Shown here: positions 1 to 8,074 of the stretch, one piece after another | How the letters are laid out: every line of letters begins with the position of its first letter | How positions within the stretch are numbered: the stretch's first letter is position 1 | Assembly (NCBI RefSeq): GCF_000725425.1 | Contig: NZ_CP006019.1 | Coordinates: forward strand, 682,001-746,000 | DNA from: Palaeococcus pacificus DY20341 | GTDB lineage: Archaea > Methanobacteriota_B > Thermococci > Thermococcales > Thermococcaceae | Length of the DNA stretch: 64,000 bases | Reading direction: 5' to 3' | Notes under the pieces: model-generated | Database searches by the model: none | Told to the model about the DNA's origin: nothing | What the model saw: only the letters and a program-made list of their open reading frames with translations | Made by a program: the position numbers and the translations under genes

Positions 1-591
1 TGGATCATGGAGTGTTAGAATTGCTGTAATTCTCTCTTCCCTCGCGAGTTTTTTAATAATCCCAAGGATTTTTACCTGATTTTTGAAATCCAAATGAGCG
101 GTGGGCTCGTCAAGAAGAAGGACTTTTGGCTCTTGGACTAATGCTCTCGCTATTAAGACCAGCTGTAATTGACCTCCGCTCAGCTGGGTATATGGTCTGT
201 CTTTAAAACTCTCCATTCCCAAAAGCCTGAGCTTTTCGAGAGCTTTCTCATAATGTTCATCTTTTGGACTCTCAAAAACGCTGAGCTGAGATGCCAAGCC
301 CATAACGACGACATCTAAAACTGTGTACGGGAAAGGAGGATAATGGGATTGAGGAACATAACCAGCTAACTTAGCCCTCTCCTTTAATGATAAAGAGTGA
401 AAATCTCTGCCATCTATGAAGACGCACTTTTTCTTTGGCTTTAACAATCCATAGACATTCTTCAAAATCGTGGTTTTTCCACTGCCGTTTGGACCCAATA
501 AAGTTAAAATCTCGCCTTCTTTAACCTCAAAGCAAACATTTTCAACGCTGAAATCGCCATAACTGAATGATAATCCTTTAACTTTAAGCAT
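1..591 (-). CDS. ABC transporter ATP-binding protein, FecE/BtuD type (3' end outside the window)
   Basis: Energy-coupling ATPase of an iron-siderophore, heme or corrinoid importer on the inner face of the membrane. The 197 visible residues carry Walker A GPNGSGKTT (33-41), a Q-loop near VPQSHYPP (79-86), the ABC signature LSGGQ (137-141) and Walker B VLLLDEPTAHLD; the H-loop LTLHD falls at the last bases, so only the C-terminal tail is missing. The ATG at 591-589 lies inside the end of the permease gene, an 8-base overlap that indicates translational coupling. It is the third gene of a binding protein, permease, ATPase operon read leftwards. The class is clear; the exact substrate cannot be read from the ATPase. 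Confidence 0.93.
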   Translation of the reverse strand, partial: MLKVKGLSFSYGDFSVENVCFEVKEGEILTLLGPNGSGKTTILKNVYGLLKPKKKCVFIDGRDFHSLSLKERAKLAGYVPQSHYPPFPYTVLDVVVMGLASQLSVFESPKDEHYEKALEKLRLLGMESFKDRPYTQLSGGQLQLVLIARALVQEPKVLLLDEPTAHLDFKNQVKILGIIKKLAREERITAILTLHDP

Positions 592-1630
592 GCCAACCAC
601 CGCCCGTCTTTCTCAATAGATAGGCAAAGAAGGGTATCCCAAGTAATGTGGTTAATATCCCGATTGGAATCTCATAAGTGGTTATTGATCTCGCTAGGGT
701 GTCTGCCAAAACCATAAAAGAAGCTCCGAGGGTTATTGAGAGGGGGATTAACTTCTTATGGTCGGGTCCAAAAGCCATTCTAACCATGTGGGGAATCATT
801 AAGCCAACCCATCCAATTATTCCACAAAAAGCGACAGAAGCGGCTGTTATAAGTGAAACGATTAAGATAAAAGCAAACTTCAACTTTTCAGTCTCAACTC
901 CAACGAGCTTGGCCTCTTCTCCAAAGGATAAAACATTCAGCTGCCAGCGCATTAGAGATATTATAATGCATCCAGCAAAAATAATTGGAAATGCTACTTT
1001 AACAGAATGCCAATCGGCATTGGCAAAGCTCCCCATAAGCCAGTAAACCACACTCGCCAATTTTTCGTGCTCCATCAAAAACTTCAACAGTGAAGTTAAT
1101 GCGGAAAAGAACGCGTTAACTATAACACCGGCCAAAATTAGTGATACTGGAGTTATTCTCCCACCTATTTTAGCAAGAGACGTTGTCAAAAACACTGCAA
1201 GCAGAGCAAAAACAAATGCTAAGGGAGTAACGCCCAAACCTAACGAGAGTCCTATGGCTAATGCAGCTCCAAAAGCTGCCCCAGAGGAAATCCCTAAAAT
1301 ATAGCTATTGACAAGGGGATTTCTAAATATTGCCTGCAGAACTGCTCCAGAGACTGCTAAAGCTGAGCCAACAATCATGGCTAAAAGAACTCGGGGAAGT
1401 CTTATTTTAAAGAGAACCGTTTGATAAACGCTTGGATATGGAATTTGAACATCAAAATAAAGCTTTCCAAGGGTTATTTTAGCCAAAACACCTGAAATAA
1501 GTTGGAGAGATTTTAAGAGCACCATATTTATTATGTCAACCATCGGCATGTGATATGCCCCAATAAACAGGCTTATGAAGAATGCAAAGATTGGAGAGAC
1601 TAAAAGAAAAAGAAAGAGAAATCTTCTCAT
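584..1630 (-). CDS. FecCD-family ABC transporter permease
   Basis: Integral membrane permease for iron-siderophore, heme or cobalamin-type substrates. It has 348 residues, the usual family length, with about nine or ten hydrophobic helices; the conserved FecCD stretch AVLQAIFRNPLVNSYILG (near residues 96-113) and the cytoplasmic coupling region GIIGWVGLMIPHMVR (near 269-283) are both present. The ATG at 1630 follows GGGGTGAAAGG. It begins 4 bases after the stop of the upstream binding-protein gene and overlaps the ATPase gene by 8 bases, so the three form one operon. The substrate is inferred only at family level. Confidence 0.93.
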   Translation of the reverse strand: MRRFLFLFLLVSPIFAFFISLFIGAYHMPMVDIINMVLLKSLQLISGVLAKITLGKLYFDVQIPYPSVYQTVLFKIRLPRVLLAMIVGSALAVSGAVLQAIFRNPLVNSYILGISSGAAFGAALAIGLSLGLGVTPLAFVFALLAVFLTTSLAKIGGRITPVSLILAGVIVNAFFSALTSLLKFLMEHEKLASVVYWLMGSFANADWHSVKVAFPIIFAGCIIISLMRWQLNVLSFGEEAKLVGVETEKLKFAFILIVSLITAASVAFCGIIGWVGLMIPHMVRMAFGPDHKKLIPLSITLGASFMVLADTLARSITTYEIPIGILTTLLGIPFFAYLLRKTGGGWHA

Positions 1631-1634
1631 CCTT

Positions 1635-3740
1635 TCACCCCTCTATCTTGTAGAACTTCTGGAGTATCTCATTGTAGATTGGCTCCCAGTCGGGATAGTA
1701 TTCTGGATAAATTGCATGACCAAAGGCGTAAATTCCCGTTATGAACCTTGGTCCATAAAGAGCAGTTGCATCTTTCTTATATGAGCTCACTAATATGCCA
1801 ACGACGTTTCCTTCTTTAACTGCTTTAATCTCCTGCCAACTTGGATCGCTCTTGATTTTCTCAACTGCTTCATTAAGCCTCTCTGCTTCCCAGTCAACAA
1901 CAATTAGAATGTCGGTTTTATCTCCAAAGTATGCTATGAGCTTTTCTAAGTCAAGCTTTAGGTAAGGTCCTCCCTCATTGACGTCAAAGGCTAAGTTGTG
2001 TCCCCCAACAAGCTCAGCGGTTTCAGCATAAGCACTTCCTCTTGTAGAGACAGTTATTGTCCCTGTTGCGTATTTACCAGTAATTGATGAGCCATAAACT
2101 ATAAGCACGTTTTTCTTCTCCTCCTCTGGTATTTTGCTCGCTATTTCAAGAGCTTGATTATAATAGTGCTCCAGGAAGCTTGCCAGTTCTTCGGCTTCCC
2201 TCTCTTTATCAAAGACCTTTCCAAGCACTCTTATTATCCTAATGTTCTCATATGGCATTTCTGTTCCTGTCTTGTTTGAATCAGGAATTCCAAAGGCTAA
2301 AACTGGAATGTTAAGCTCTTCTGCTCTCTCAAATAATTCCTTTTCCTTTGGCTCAAATGAGCCCCACCACAGGCCCATTACGATCAAATCTGGCTCTAAG
2401 CCTGCAACAGTTTCCCAATTAATGCCTTTATAAACAGAGCCAATTTGCGGCTTTTGCTTAACACTATCTGGTAAGAATTGGTCCTTTGGCGTGTACTTAT
2501 CAATTCCCACGATTTTGTCATCTAAGCCTAAGCAATGTAAAACTTCAGCCCAATAACTGCTTGTAATGATGACTCTTTCGGGAACCTTTTCAAAGGTCAC
2601 CTTTCTTCCAGCAGAGTCCATTACCTCCACTTTTATCTCATAGCTAAGCCCATAGAACTTCTCAAATAATTCCTTTGCAACTGGCTTCCACTCTGGGTAA
2701 TACTCCGGATAAATTAGTCCGCCCATTTGGTAGACTCCCACGACTATCCTTGGTCCCCAGTCTAAGAATCCTTTAGAACCGGCCAAAATTCCGTAAACAT
2801 GCCCTTCCTTAACTGCTTTAATTTCTCTCCATCTTGGGTCGTTTTTTATGTCGTTCACAGCTTTTTCAAGCGTATCCTGACTGAAGGAGGTTACGATTAT
2901 AACATCAGCTTTGTCTCCCCAGTATGCAATTATCTTCTCCAAATCAAGCTTCGGCCACTGGGTGTCGAACTCTTTGTCGTAGGCTAAGTTGTGAGCACCA
3001 ACGAGCTCAACGATGCTTGCCCAAGCACTTCCCTTTGCATAAACTGTGATTGGGCCGTTTATGTCTTTGGGAGCATTTATGATAATGACGTTCTTCTTTT
3101 TATCCGCTGGAATTTGGCTGGCTATTTTGTTCACTTCTTCCAACTTGCTCTCCATCCAATTTGAAAGCTCCTCAGCTTTCTCTTCATTCCCAAAAACTTT
3201 CCCCAAAAGCTCTACAACTTTAACGTTATCCTCCACACTTTTGGCAGTTAATGCTATAACTGGAATGCCAATTTCTTCTGCTTTCTCAATCGTCTCCTTG
3301 TCCTTGTATTTGCCACCATACCAGTCAACGATTATTAAATCTGGCTCTAAACTTGCAACACTTTCCCAATTAAGACCTTTAAATGAACTCCCCACTGCTG
3401 GCTTTTGCTTAACTTCCTCGGGGATATATGGATTATTTGGAACGTACTTTCCAATGCCAACGATTTTATCATCTAAACCAAGTATGTGAAGAATCTCGGT
3501 CCAATAGCCTGTTAAAACAATTATTCGTTTGGGAACTTTCTCTAAAGTCACTTCCCTTCCTGCAAAATCTGTAACCATTATTTTTTCTTGAATTTCTGTT
3601 TGAGCATGAGATGTACTTGTTGTCTTTTCTTGGATGATTGAAGTGGATGTTGTTTCCATTGGAGTCTTTTGGACACATGCACTGCTGAATGCTAGGATAG
3701 ATATTACAAGCAGCGCCAACAACATCTTGCTACTTTTCAT
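1635..3740 (-). CDS. Lipoprotein with two tandem FepB/BtuF-type substrate-binding domains
   Basis: Extracytoplasmic binding component of the importer encoded downstream. The 701-residue product starts at ATG 3740 behind GGTGGTGAAATTT; an in-frame upstream start at 3788 would place 16 charged residues before the signal peptide and is less likely. Residues 1-22 are a lipoprotein signal ending in SSAC, so Cys22 should carry the lipid anchor, followed by a Thr/Ser-rich linker. Two homologous domains follow: about 55-365 (starting VTDFAGREVTLEKVPKRI) and about 370-700 (starting VEVMDSAGRKVTFEKVPERV). They share the motifs LGLDDKIVGI, NWE(S/T)VA.LEPDLI, GS(A)(W/Y)A, WxEIKAVKEG and IYPEYYP. Standard members of this family have a single domain, so this is a fused duplication. 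Either each domain docks one permease subunit or one acts as a reserve site. Confidence 0.9.
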   Translation of the reverse strand: MKSSKMLLALLVISILAFSSACVQKTPMETTSTSIIQEKTTSTSHAQTEIQEKIMVTDFAGREVTLEKVPKRIIVLTGYWTEILHILGLDDKIVGIGKYVPNNPYIPEEVKQKPAVGSSFKGLNWESVASLEPDLIIVDWYGGKYKDKETIEKAEEIGIPVIALTAKSVEDNVKVVELLGKVFGNEEKAEELSNWMESKLEEVNKIASQIPADKKKNVIIINAPKDINGPITVYAKGSAWASIVELVGAHNLAYDKEFDTQWPKLDLEKIIAYWGDKADVIIVTSFSQDTLEKAVNDIKNDPRWREIKAVKEGHVYGILAGSKGFLDWGPRIVVGVYQMGGLIYPEYYPEWKPVAKELFEKFYGLSYEIKVEVMDSAGRKVTFEKVPERVIITSSYWAEVLHCLGLDDKIVGIDKYTPKDQFLPDSVKQKPQIGSVYKGINWETVAGLEPDLIVMGLWWGSFEPKEKELFERAEELNIPVLAFGIPDSNKTGTEMPYENIRIIRVLGKVFDKEREAEELASFLEHYYNQALEIASKIPEEEKKNVLIVYGSSITGKYATGTITVSTRGSAYAETAELVGGHNLAFDVNEGGPYLKLDLEKLIAYFGDKTDILIVVDWEAERLNEAVEKIKSDPSWQEIKAVKEGNVVGILVSSYKKDATALYGPRFITGIYAFGHAIYPEYYPDWEPIYNEILQKFYKIEG

Positions 3741-3760
3741 AAATTTCACCACCAATTGTG

Positions 3761-3782
3761 CTACTAATTTTGATTTTAGTAG
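3761..3782. promoter_or_regulatory. Inverted repeat upstream of the importer operon (putative operator)
   Basis: CTACTAA at 3761-3767 and its exact reverse complement TTAGTAG at 3776-3782 are separated by 8 bases. The site begins 21 bases before the binding-protein start, about where transcription should begin. A 22-base dyad in that place fits a metal-dependent repressor of the DtxR type, but no regulator gene is adjacent, so that assignment is inference. Confidence 0.4.
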
Positions 3783-3898
3783 TATCATAGAAGGCTCAAA
3801 ATATCGATTTTTAACACTTTTTAAAACAGACAGTTAGCAACCAAAAGTTAACTCAAGATGTGTGAGAAAAAATAAAGTATAGTGAGGCTTGATTTGGA

Positions 3899-5038
3899 CT
3901 ATTCATAAAACACCTTCTTGTAGAGCTCTTTAATCTCTTCCACGCTCGGCTCAACTGGATTGAAGTTTATTAAAGGATCTCCGTAGGCCTTTTTGCTCAT
4001 CTCGTCAAGCTTTTCATTGAACTCCTCCTCACTTACAAGTTTGCTTAACGTTGGGACATCGAGCATCTCGTTGAGTTCTTTAACAACTTCAATTAGCTCC
4101 TGGGGAGTATTGAAGCCAAGCTCTTTGGCAATCTCGGCATAGCGCTTCCTTGCATAGTCGCTCCTCATGTTGAACTCCATCACGTATGGGAGGAATATAG
4201 CATTGAGCAAGCCATGTGGACCAATCCAAGCGGCTTTGTGACTCAAGCTGTGACAGAGGCCAAGACGAGCGTTTAAGAAAGCTATTCCCGCCATAGTTGC
4301 TGCGTAGTGCATCTCTTCTCTTGCTTTCTCATCGCCTTTAACAGAAAGTGGGAGCCACTTGAAAACGGCCTTTACCGCTTTAATAGCAAAGGCATCGCTG
4401 AAAGGTGTTGTCACATTGGTAGTGTAGGCCTCAATCGCGTGAACGAGAACATCAAGCCCGGAATTCCTCGCAACTTCTTTGGGCATTGTCCTCGGAAGGC
4501 GGGGGTCAAGGATAGCGAACTCCGGTGCAATTTCAAATGAGACAAGATTGTACTTCGCATCGCCTTTCTTAAGCACTGAAGCGGCTGAAACCTCACTTCC
4601 AGCGCCGCTTGTAGATGGAATTGCCACTAGAGGCGTTTTAAGCTTAGGGATAACCTTCGGGGGTTTTGTAAAGCGGTCAAGGAAAGCCACATCCTCAAAC
4701 CTGAGCTCCGGAGCATCATAAAAGACTTTGATAGCTTTTACCACATCTATAACGCTTCCACCGCCGAGTGCAATTAAAAGATCGGGCTTATATTCCCTCA
4801 CCCTGGGGAGAACGCTCTCTACATGCTCATAGGTGGGCTCTGCAGGAATACGCTCTATGACATCAACGTTTGCTCCTGCGTCTTCAACGTAGTTCATTGC
4901 CTCGTTGAGAAATCCATGGACTCTCATTGACTTGCTTGCAAAGATTAAAACCCTTTCATGTCTCTTTGAAACGCTCTTAATATAGCTCAAGCTCCCTTCT
5001 CCAAGAATTATGCGGGTCTTCAAGCTGAAGAACTGCAT
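3899..5038 (-). CDS. Iron-containing (group III) alcohol dehydrogenase
   Basis: Cytoplasmic NAD(P)-dependent alcohol/aldehyde oxidoreductase of the Fe-ADH family. The 379 residues include the nucleotide-binding motif GGGSVID (92-98), the PSTSGAGSEVS segment (141-151), and candidate metal ligands Asp196 and His200 in GLDVLVHAIEAYTT, His263 in LCHSLSH, and His275 in GPHG. The ATG at 5038 follows GGGTGGTAAA. It stands alone, with the importer operon to its left and the divergent thiamine operon to its right. In Thermococcales such enzymes are usually linked to removing reducing power or aldehydes in fermentation; the natural substrate here is unknown. Confidence 0.92.
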   Translation of the reverse strand: MQFFSLKTRIILGEGSLSYIKSVSKRHERVLIFASKSMRVHGFLNEAMNYVEDAGANVDVIERIPAEPTYEHVESVLPRVREYKPDLLIALGGGSVIDVVKAIKVFYDAPELRFEDVAFLDRFTKPPKVIPKLKTPLVAIPSTSGAGSEVSAASVLKKGDAKYNLVSFEIAPEFAILDPRLPRTMPKEVARNSGLDVLVHAIEAYTTNVTTPFSDAFAIKAVKAVFKWLPLSVKGDEKAREEMHYAATMAGIAFLNARLGLCHSLSHKAAWIGPHGLLNAIFLPYVMEFNMRSDYARKRYAEIAKELGFNTPQELIEVVKELNEMLDVPTLSKLVSEEEFNEKLDEMSKKAYGDPLINFNPVEPSVEEIKELYKKVFYE

Positions 5039-5081
5039 TTTACCACCCTAATTATGTAGATGCATCGAGAATAAAAGGATA

Positions 5082-5139
5082 ACCCTCAGCGATAGCTGGT
5101 ATCATCATGTCTCAGTTCCGAAACCGCTCTTCATCGGGC
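5082..5139 (-). ncRNA. Probable C/D box methylation-guide sRNA
   Basis: On the minus strand, in the non-coding gap between the alcohol dehydrogenase and thiM, the order is: terminal stem CCC (5138-5136), an imperfect box C with GATGA core (5135-5131), a 15-base guide, box D' CTGA (5115-5112), a 3-base spacer, a perfect box C' ATGATGA (5108-5102), a 12-base guide TACCAGCTATCG (5101-5090), box D CTGA (5089-5086), and GGG closing the stem. A 12-base guide and a 3-base D'-C' spacer are typical of archaeal C/D sRNAs. The D guide complements the conserved 23S rRNA stretch GATAGCTGGT, and the box D plus five rule would place the 2'-O-methyl on the A of GATA. The weak point is the first two bases of box C. 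Confidence 0.72.
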
Positions 5140-5172
5140 AATTTTAACTCTTTGGGAGGGCTTTTAAGGGTT

Positions 5173-5219
5173 GTTATAACTAAGTTTTAAAACTTAACAA
5201 AACAGTTATAAAACTTAAG
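5173..5219 (+). promoter_or_regulatory. thi operon promoter with palindromic operator
   Basis: A perfect 16-base palindrome, TAAGTTTTAAAACTTA, occupies 5181-5196, and its right half recurs as ATAAAACTTAA at 5209-5219. A TATA box (TTATAAAA, 5206-5213) lies between the two elements, about 32 bases before the thiM ATG. A palindrome directly upstream of the TATA box plus a half site across it fits a regulator of thiamine genes. Archaeal thiamine regulators of the ThiR type are known, but assigning this site to one is inference. Confidence 0.5.
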
Positions 5220-5244
5220 CGAAAATGTGGATGTGGTGAGCCAG

Positions 5245-6048
5245 ATGAGTGAGGAGTGGATAGTCCAAAGCTTGGAGAAGCTTAGGGAAAAGAAGCCCCT
5301 TGTTCAAAATATTACCAATTTTGTAGTGATGAACACCACCGCGAATGCACTCTTGGCGATAGGTGCTTCACCTGTTATGGCACATGCAGTAGATGAGATT
5401 GAGGACATGCTTAAAATAGCCGACGCTCTCGTCGTTAATATTGGGACGCTTGATGAGCACTGGATTGCTTCAATGGAAAAAGCTGTGAGGATAGCGAAGG
5501 AGATGAAAAAACCAATAGTTTTAGACCCCGTCGGAGCAGGAGCAACGAGGCTTAGGACTAAAACCTCACTTGACCTGCTTGATATCGGCACAACAATTCT
5601 AAGAGGAAACTTTGGAGAGATTAAAGCTCTTTTAGGGGAGCATGGGAAGACGAGAGGAGTCGACAGCGCGGGCTATGATGCAGGTGAGGCAAAGAACTTA
5701 GCTTTGGAGGCATCTAAAGAGTTCAATACAGTTGTCGCAGTCACGGGTCCTATTGACTATGTAAGCGATGGAAAGAGGGTTTATGCCGTTGAGAACGGCC
5801 ATCCAATGTTGGGAAGGGTTACCGGGACAGGATGTATGGCAACATCAATTATGGGCGCTTTTGTTGCGGTGGAAGAGCCTTTAAGGGCTGCTGTGAGTGC
5901 GTTAGTTGCTTTTGAAGTTGCTGCTGAAAAAGCGTATGAGGAATCTCCTTATCCCGGAAGCTTCCACATTAAGCTCTACGACTGGTTGTACAGGATTGAT
6001 GGGGAGATAATAAAAGAGAGAGCAAAGGTGAGAGAAGTTGAACCTTAA
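5245..6048 (+). CDS. thiM: Hydroxyethylthiazole kinase
   Basis: Phosphorylates 4-methyl-5-(2-hydroxyethyl)thiazole for thiamine phosphate synthesis, a salvage step. The 267 residues have the family start region VQNITNFVVMNTTANALLAI, substrate-pocket GASPVMAHA, KPIVLDPVGAGATRLR, LRGNFGEI, and the C-terminal GTGCMATS loop whose cysteine is conserved in ThiM. ATG 5245 is preferred over GTG 5227 because GGTGAG (5235-5240) sits four bases before it. First gene of a three-gene operon; its last 11 bases overlap thiE. No thiC or thi4 is in the window, so the locus looks like salvage plus condensation. Confidence 0.96.
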   Translation: MSEEWIVQSLEKLREKKPLVQNITNFVVMNTTANALLAIGASPVMAHAVDEIEDMLKIADALVVNIGTLDEHWIASMEKAVRIAKEMKKPIVLDPVGAGATRLRTKTSLDLLDIGTTILRGNFGEIKALLGEHGKTRGVDSAGYDAGEAKNLALEASKEFNTVVAVTGPIDYVSDGKRVYAVENGHPMLGRVTGTGCMATSIMGAFVAVEEPLRAAVSALVAFEVAAEKAYEESPYPGSFHIKLYDWLYRIDGEIIKERAKVREVEP

Positions 6049-6664
6049 AAAGAGACTTAGGCTCTATGTTATAACTGACAGAAGGTTTAAGGACGAGGTA
6101 AGCAGTGTACGGGAAGCATTGGAAGGTGGAGCAACAGCAATACAGCTTAGAATTAAGAATGCTCCAACGAGAGAAATGATTGAGGTTGGAAAGAAAATCA
6201 GGGAGCTAACGAGGGAATACAATGCTTTGTTCTTCGTTAATGACCGCTTAGATGTTGCACTGGCAGTTAATGCCGATGGCGTTCACGTAGGGCAGGAGGA
6301 CATGCCCGTTGAGATTGTTAAGGAGATAGCTCCAAACTTAATCGTCGGCGTATCTGCCTCGAACCTTAGAGAAGCTATTGAAGCTGAAAAAGGAGGAGCG
6401 GACTACATAGGAGCCGGAAGTGTTTTTCCAACGAAGAGTAAAGAGGATGCACGGTTTTTAGGGCTCGAAGGACTTAAGGAGATGATTGAGAGCATTAAAA
6501 TTCCCATTGTGGCTATTGGGGGCATAAATCATGAAAACGTTGGGGAAGTGCTAAAGCTCGGCGTCGATGGAGTGGCGGTAATCTCCGCCATAATAGGTGC
6601 CCCAGACGTGAAAAAAGCCACCCAAGAGATGAAGACGATTATAAATGAAGTTTTGGGTGAGTAG
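6038..6664 (+). CDS. thiE: Thiamine-phosphate synthase
   Basis: Condenses hydroxymethylpyrimidine diphosphate with thiazole phosphate to give thiamine phosphate. The 208-residue TIM-barrel protein shows LYVITDRRF at the N-terminus, TAIQLRIKN, the pyrophosphate-binding [36 protein letters not shown] and IPIVAIGGI. It starts with TTG at 6038 inside the end of thiM, behind GGTGAG with a five-base gap; no ATG is near. It is the middle gene of thiM-thiE-thiD, with only one base between its stop and the thiD start. Confidence 0.96.
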   Translation: MNLKKRLRLYVITDRRFKDEVSSVREALEGGATAIQLRIKNAPTREMIEVGKKIRELTREYNALFFVNDRLDVALAVNADGVHVGQEDMPVEIVKEIAPNLIVGVSASNLREAIEAEKGGADYIGAGSVFPTKSKEDARFLGLEGLKEMIESIKIPIVAIGGINHENVGEVLKLGVDGVAVISAIIGAPDVKKATQEMKTIINEVLGE

Positions 6665-6665
6665 C

Positions 6666-7460
6666 GTGGAGGTTGCATTAACAATAGCTGGGAGCGACAG
6701 CGGAGGAGGTGCGGGGATACAAGCCGATTTAAAGACCTTCGCCGCTTTTGGTGTGCACGGTACAAGTGCCATAACTGCTGTAACGGCCCAAAACACCTTG
6801 AGAGTTCTTTCTATTTTTCCTCTTCCTCCGATAGAGGTTTACAATCAGATCAGGGCTGTTTTGGATGACTTTCATGTTGGAGCAATTAAAACAGGAATGC
6901 TGGCCGATGAAGGCATAATTAAAGCTGTCTCTCTGGCGCTTAAGGACGTTAAAGTTCCTTTAGTTGTGGATCCAATTATAGAATCCACGAGTGGGGCTAA
7001 ACTCTTAAGTGATGACGACATTGAGCTCCTCAAAAAGGAAATAATCCCAAAGGCATTCCTGGTGACACCCAACATTAGAGAGGCAGAGGTTTTGAGCGGT
7101 TTGTCTATAAAAAGTGTTGAAGATATGAGGGAAGCTGCTGTTTATATTGTGAAGGAGTTAAAGGCTAGGGCAGTACTGATAAAGGGTGGACACCTCAAAG
7201 GGGCCCGAGCGGTGGATGTGCTCTATTATAAAGGAGGAGTTAAGTTCTATTCACACCCTTTTGTGAGGGGTTGCACTCATGGGACTGGCTGTGCACTGTC
7301 CGCGGCGATAACAGCAAACTTGGCTAAAGGAAAGCCCTTGGATGAAGCCATTACCGTATCAAAGGAGTTCATAAGCATTGCCATAAAGTATGCTTCAAAG
7401 GTTGGAAAAGGGGAGTGCCCCGTGGATCCAATTGCTTGGCTTCATTTACGACGCATATAG
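6666..7460 (+). CDS. thiD: Hydroxymethylpyrimidine / phosphomethylpyrimidine kinase
   Basis: Phosphorylates hydroxymethylpyrimidine and its monophosphate, supplying the pyrimidine half of thiamine. The 264 residues follow the ribokinase-like pattern: [21 protein letters not shown] at the N-terminus, [28 protein letters not shown], and the anion hole [17 protein letters not shown] 6666 is chosen because GGTGAG (6656-6661) stands four bases before it, matching thiM; the ATG at 6645 would lie inside thiE without such a site. Some archaeal ThiD proteins carry a C-terminal ThiN domain; this one does not. It overlaps the convergent gene at 7442 by 19 bases. Confidence 0.95.
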   Translation: MEVALTIAGSDSGGGAGIQADLKTFAAFGVHGTSAITAVTAQNTLRVLSIFPLPPIEVYNQIRAVLDDFHVGAIKTGMLADEGIIKAVSLALKDVKVPLVVDPIIESTSGAKLLSDDDIELLKKEIIPKAFLVTPNIREAEVLSGLSIKSVEDMREAAVYIVKELKARAVLIKGGHLKGARAVDVLYYKGGVKFYSHPFVRGCTHGTGCALSAAITANLAKGKPLDEAITVSKEFISIAIKYASKVGKGECPVDPIAWLHLRRI

Positions 7461-7900
7461 GTTTTCTTTTCCGTTACTTTCCCGTCTTCGAACTTATAAA
7501 TATCGATCCTCTCAAAGCCCATAGTCTCTCTTTTGTATGCGACTAAATAATTAATTAATTCCTTGATCCCATAGCGTGTTATTGAGTCCTTAACATAGCG
7601 GTGATCATATAGGAGTATGAGTCTATCTTTGTTCTCTTTTATCCAATTGTATAGCTTTGCCCTTTCGTACTTTGGTCTTGAGATAGGATTTAAAATAATG
7701 TAACCGTCGAACTCAAAGCCCTCAAAAGGGGAGCCTATAAAGATTTGTTCCTGAAACTCATCAACTTCAAAAGGAAGGGCCTCAGCTAGGAATGTTTTTC
7801 CTGTTGAGAGCCATGCTTTGAGATATATCCTTCCAAGCTTTTTTGCATCTCCCGTTAGAAGAACAACACCTTCTTCAAGGTTTGCTATTTCTGTAAGCAT
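7442..7900 (-). CDS. Protein of unknown function
   Basis: A 152-residue soluble protein that I do not recognise. It reads as alternating strands and helices: a GVVLLTGDAKKLG start, FDGYIILNPISRPKYERAKLYNW in the middle, then DRLILLYDHRYVKDSITRYG and a basic end KKTYMRRK. There are no membrane segments or cysteines. The run of strands each ending in charged residues suggests an alpha/beta fold, perhaps a degenerate P-loop protein of the KaiC type, but no intact nucleotide motif is visible. ATG 7900 follows GGGGATGGAGG. It lies between thiD (convergent, 19-base overlap) and the divergent nucleoside-importer operon. Confidence 0.75.
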   Translation of the reverse strand: MLTEIANLEEGVVLLTGDAKKLGRIYLKAWLSTGKTFLAEALPFEVDEFQEQIFIGSPFEGFEFDGYIILNPISRPKYERAKLYNWIKENKDRLILLYDHRYVKDSITRYGIKELINYLVAYKRETMGFERIDIYKFEDGKVTEKKTYMRRK

Positions 7901-8016
7901 CCTCCATCCCCTAACTTTGAATATTACTAGGGGGTTTTAAATTCAGCGGTGAAAATTTTTCAAAAAATTTAATCGTAATTTCAGAGAATACCGCTGGTCT
8001 CCCTTTTAAACCGTAA

Positions 8017-8026
8017 GGTATATAAC
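8017..8026 (+). promoter_or_regulatory. TATA box of the nucleoside-importer operon
   Basis: GGTATATAAC lies 49 bases before the lipoprotein ATG, preceded by the BRE-like CCGTAA. Transcription should begin near 8048, leaving a leader of about 25 bases that contains the ribosome binding site GAGGTG. Confidence 0.55.
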
Positions 8027-8074
8027 ATTGATTACGCCATCTTAGGCTTGATAAACCCTTTGAGGTGTTAGCTA

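Noticed and set aside
5039-5244. Possible TPP riboswitch upstream of thiM.
   Set aside because: The leader after the TATA box is only about ten bases, and no TPP-type conserved elements are seen; the palindrome fits a protein operator better.
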